Shown here: piece by piece, positions 46,616 to 46,734 of the stretch
How the letters are laid out: each line of letters starts with the position of its first letter
How positions within the stretch are numbered: position 1 is the first letter of the stretch
Position numbers and translations under genes: made by a program
Assembly (NCBI GenBank): GCA_913064945.1
Contig: CAJYAN010000018.1
Coordinates: forward strand, 1-46,734
DNA from: an uncultured Gammaproteobacteria bacterium
GTDB taxonomy: Bacteria > Pseudomonadota > Gammaproteobacteria > UBA6429 > Thiohalophilaceae
Direction: 5' to 3'
Length of the DNA stretch: 46,734 nt
The notes under the pieces: model-generated
The model's input: the letters and a program-made list of their open reading frames with translations, nothing else
What the model was told of the DNA's origin: nothing
The model's database searches: none

Positions 46616-46734
46616 ATGCAACGTAGAACCTTCATGAAAGGCACGCTGGCGGGCAGCACCATTGCTGTTGCGATTAGTGCCGGACTATTAAGTCCCCGTA
46701 CCGTCCTGGCGGCCTGGCCAAAAAGCGCCTTTGG
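46616..46734 (+). CDS. soxY: SoxY, sulfur carrier of the Sox system (partial)
   Basis: Only the first 39 codons are in the window; the gene runs off the right edge. They encode a twin-arginine signal (QRRTFMKGTLAG, hydrophobic run, LSPRTVLA) followed by AWPKSAF, the usual beginning of mature SoxY. SoxY holds sulfur intermediates on a C-terminal Cys in a GGCG motif, which is not visible here. GCGGAGA lies five bases before the ATG. soxZ and soxA are expected further right. Confidence 0.88.
   Translation, partial: MQRRTFMKGTLAGSTIAVAISAGLLSPRTVLAAWPKSAF

Noticed and set aside
1-46734. CRISPR arrays, insertion sequences, prophage genes, defence islands
   Set aside because: No spaced short repeats, transposase or integrase motifs (other than chromosomal XerD) or defence-gene clusters were seen.

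Overview
The window reads as a chromosomal segment of a sulfur-oxidising gammaproteobacterium. Its housekeeping blocks follow gammaproteobacterial order: recA-recX-alaS-lysC-csrA-tRNA-Ser, mutS-fdxA, and glyA-nrdR-ribD-ribE-ribBA-ribH-nusB-thiL-pgpA. The right end carries a Sox gene pair (soxX and the start of soxY), TusA, a DsrE2-type protein and two FadL-type outer-membrane proteins. No phage, insertion sequence, CRISPR array or restriction system was seen. Species cannot be named from this sequence alone.

Layout. Bases 1-6294 are a minus-strand block: a tandem repeat built on the 3' end of tRNA-Ser, then csrA, lysC, alaS, recX and recA. A WYL-domain regulator is divergent from recA. Bases 7402-9433 hold a gene remnant, thpR, pncC, a doubtful small gene and a PilZ protein. 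Bases 9925-15852 are a transport region (CNNM-type membrane protein, glutamate/dicarboxylate symporter, P-type cation ATPase) separated by long, empty-looking spacers. Bases 16213-26911 are a plus-strand repair and redox block: mutS, fdxA, an AddB-like nuclease, AddA, and a thioredoxin-TPR chaperone. In the addB-addA gap, on the opposite strand, is a strong candidate for a CsrB/RsmZ-type CsrA-sequestering small RNA. Bases 27344-31035 hold a Sel1/coiled-coil secreted protein, a small conserved protein, dsbC, xerD and a secreted protein. Bases 31077-38282 are a long minus-strand riboflavin/one-carbon/thiamine cluster. Bases 38463-46734 are the sulfur-linked part: a DUF302-like periplasmic protein, a dsrE2-fadL pair, a Crp/Fnr regulator, a second FadL protein, TusA, a BepA-type protease and soxXY.

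How the genes work together. CsrA and its presumed antagonist RNA lie 22 kb apart, and the RNA sits near fdxA as rsmZ does in Pseudomonas. RecA, RecX, MutS and AddAB give a full recombination/mismatch-repair set; AddAB takes the place usually held by RecBCD. TusA and DsrE2 are cytoplasmic sulfur carriers, SoxXY belongs to periplasmic thiosulfate oxidation, and two FadL-type channels with a cysteine-rich Crp/Fnr regulator lie between dsrE2 and tusA, which suggests (not proven) that a hydrophobic sulfur or carbon substrate enters through them.

The most interesting signals are the small RNA, the tRNA-derived repeat whose units fold into hairpins with GGA loops on the csrA strand, the divergent recA/WYL promoter pair, and the dsrE2-fadL-crp-fadL-tusA region with similar palindromes beside it.
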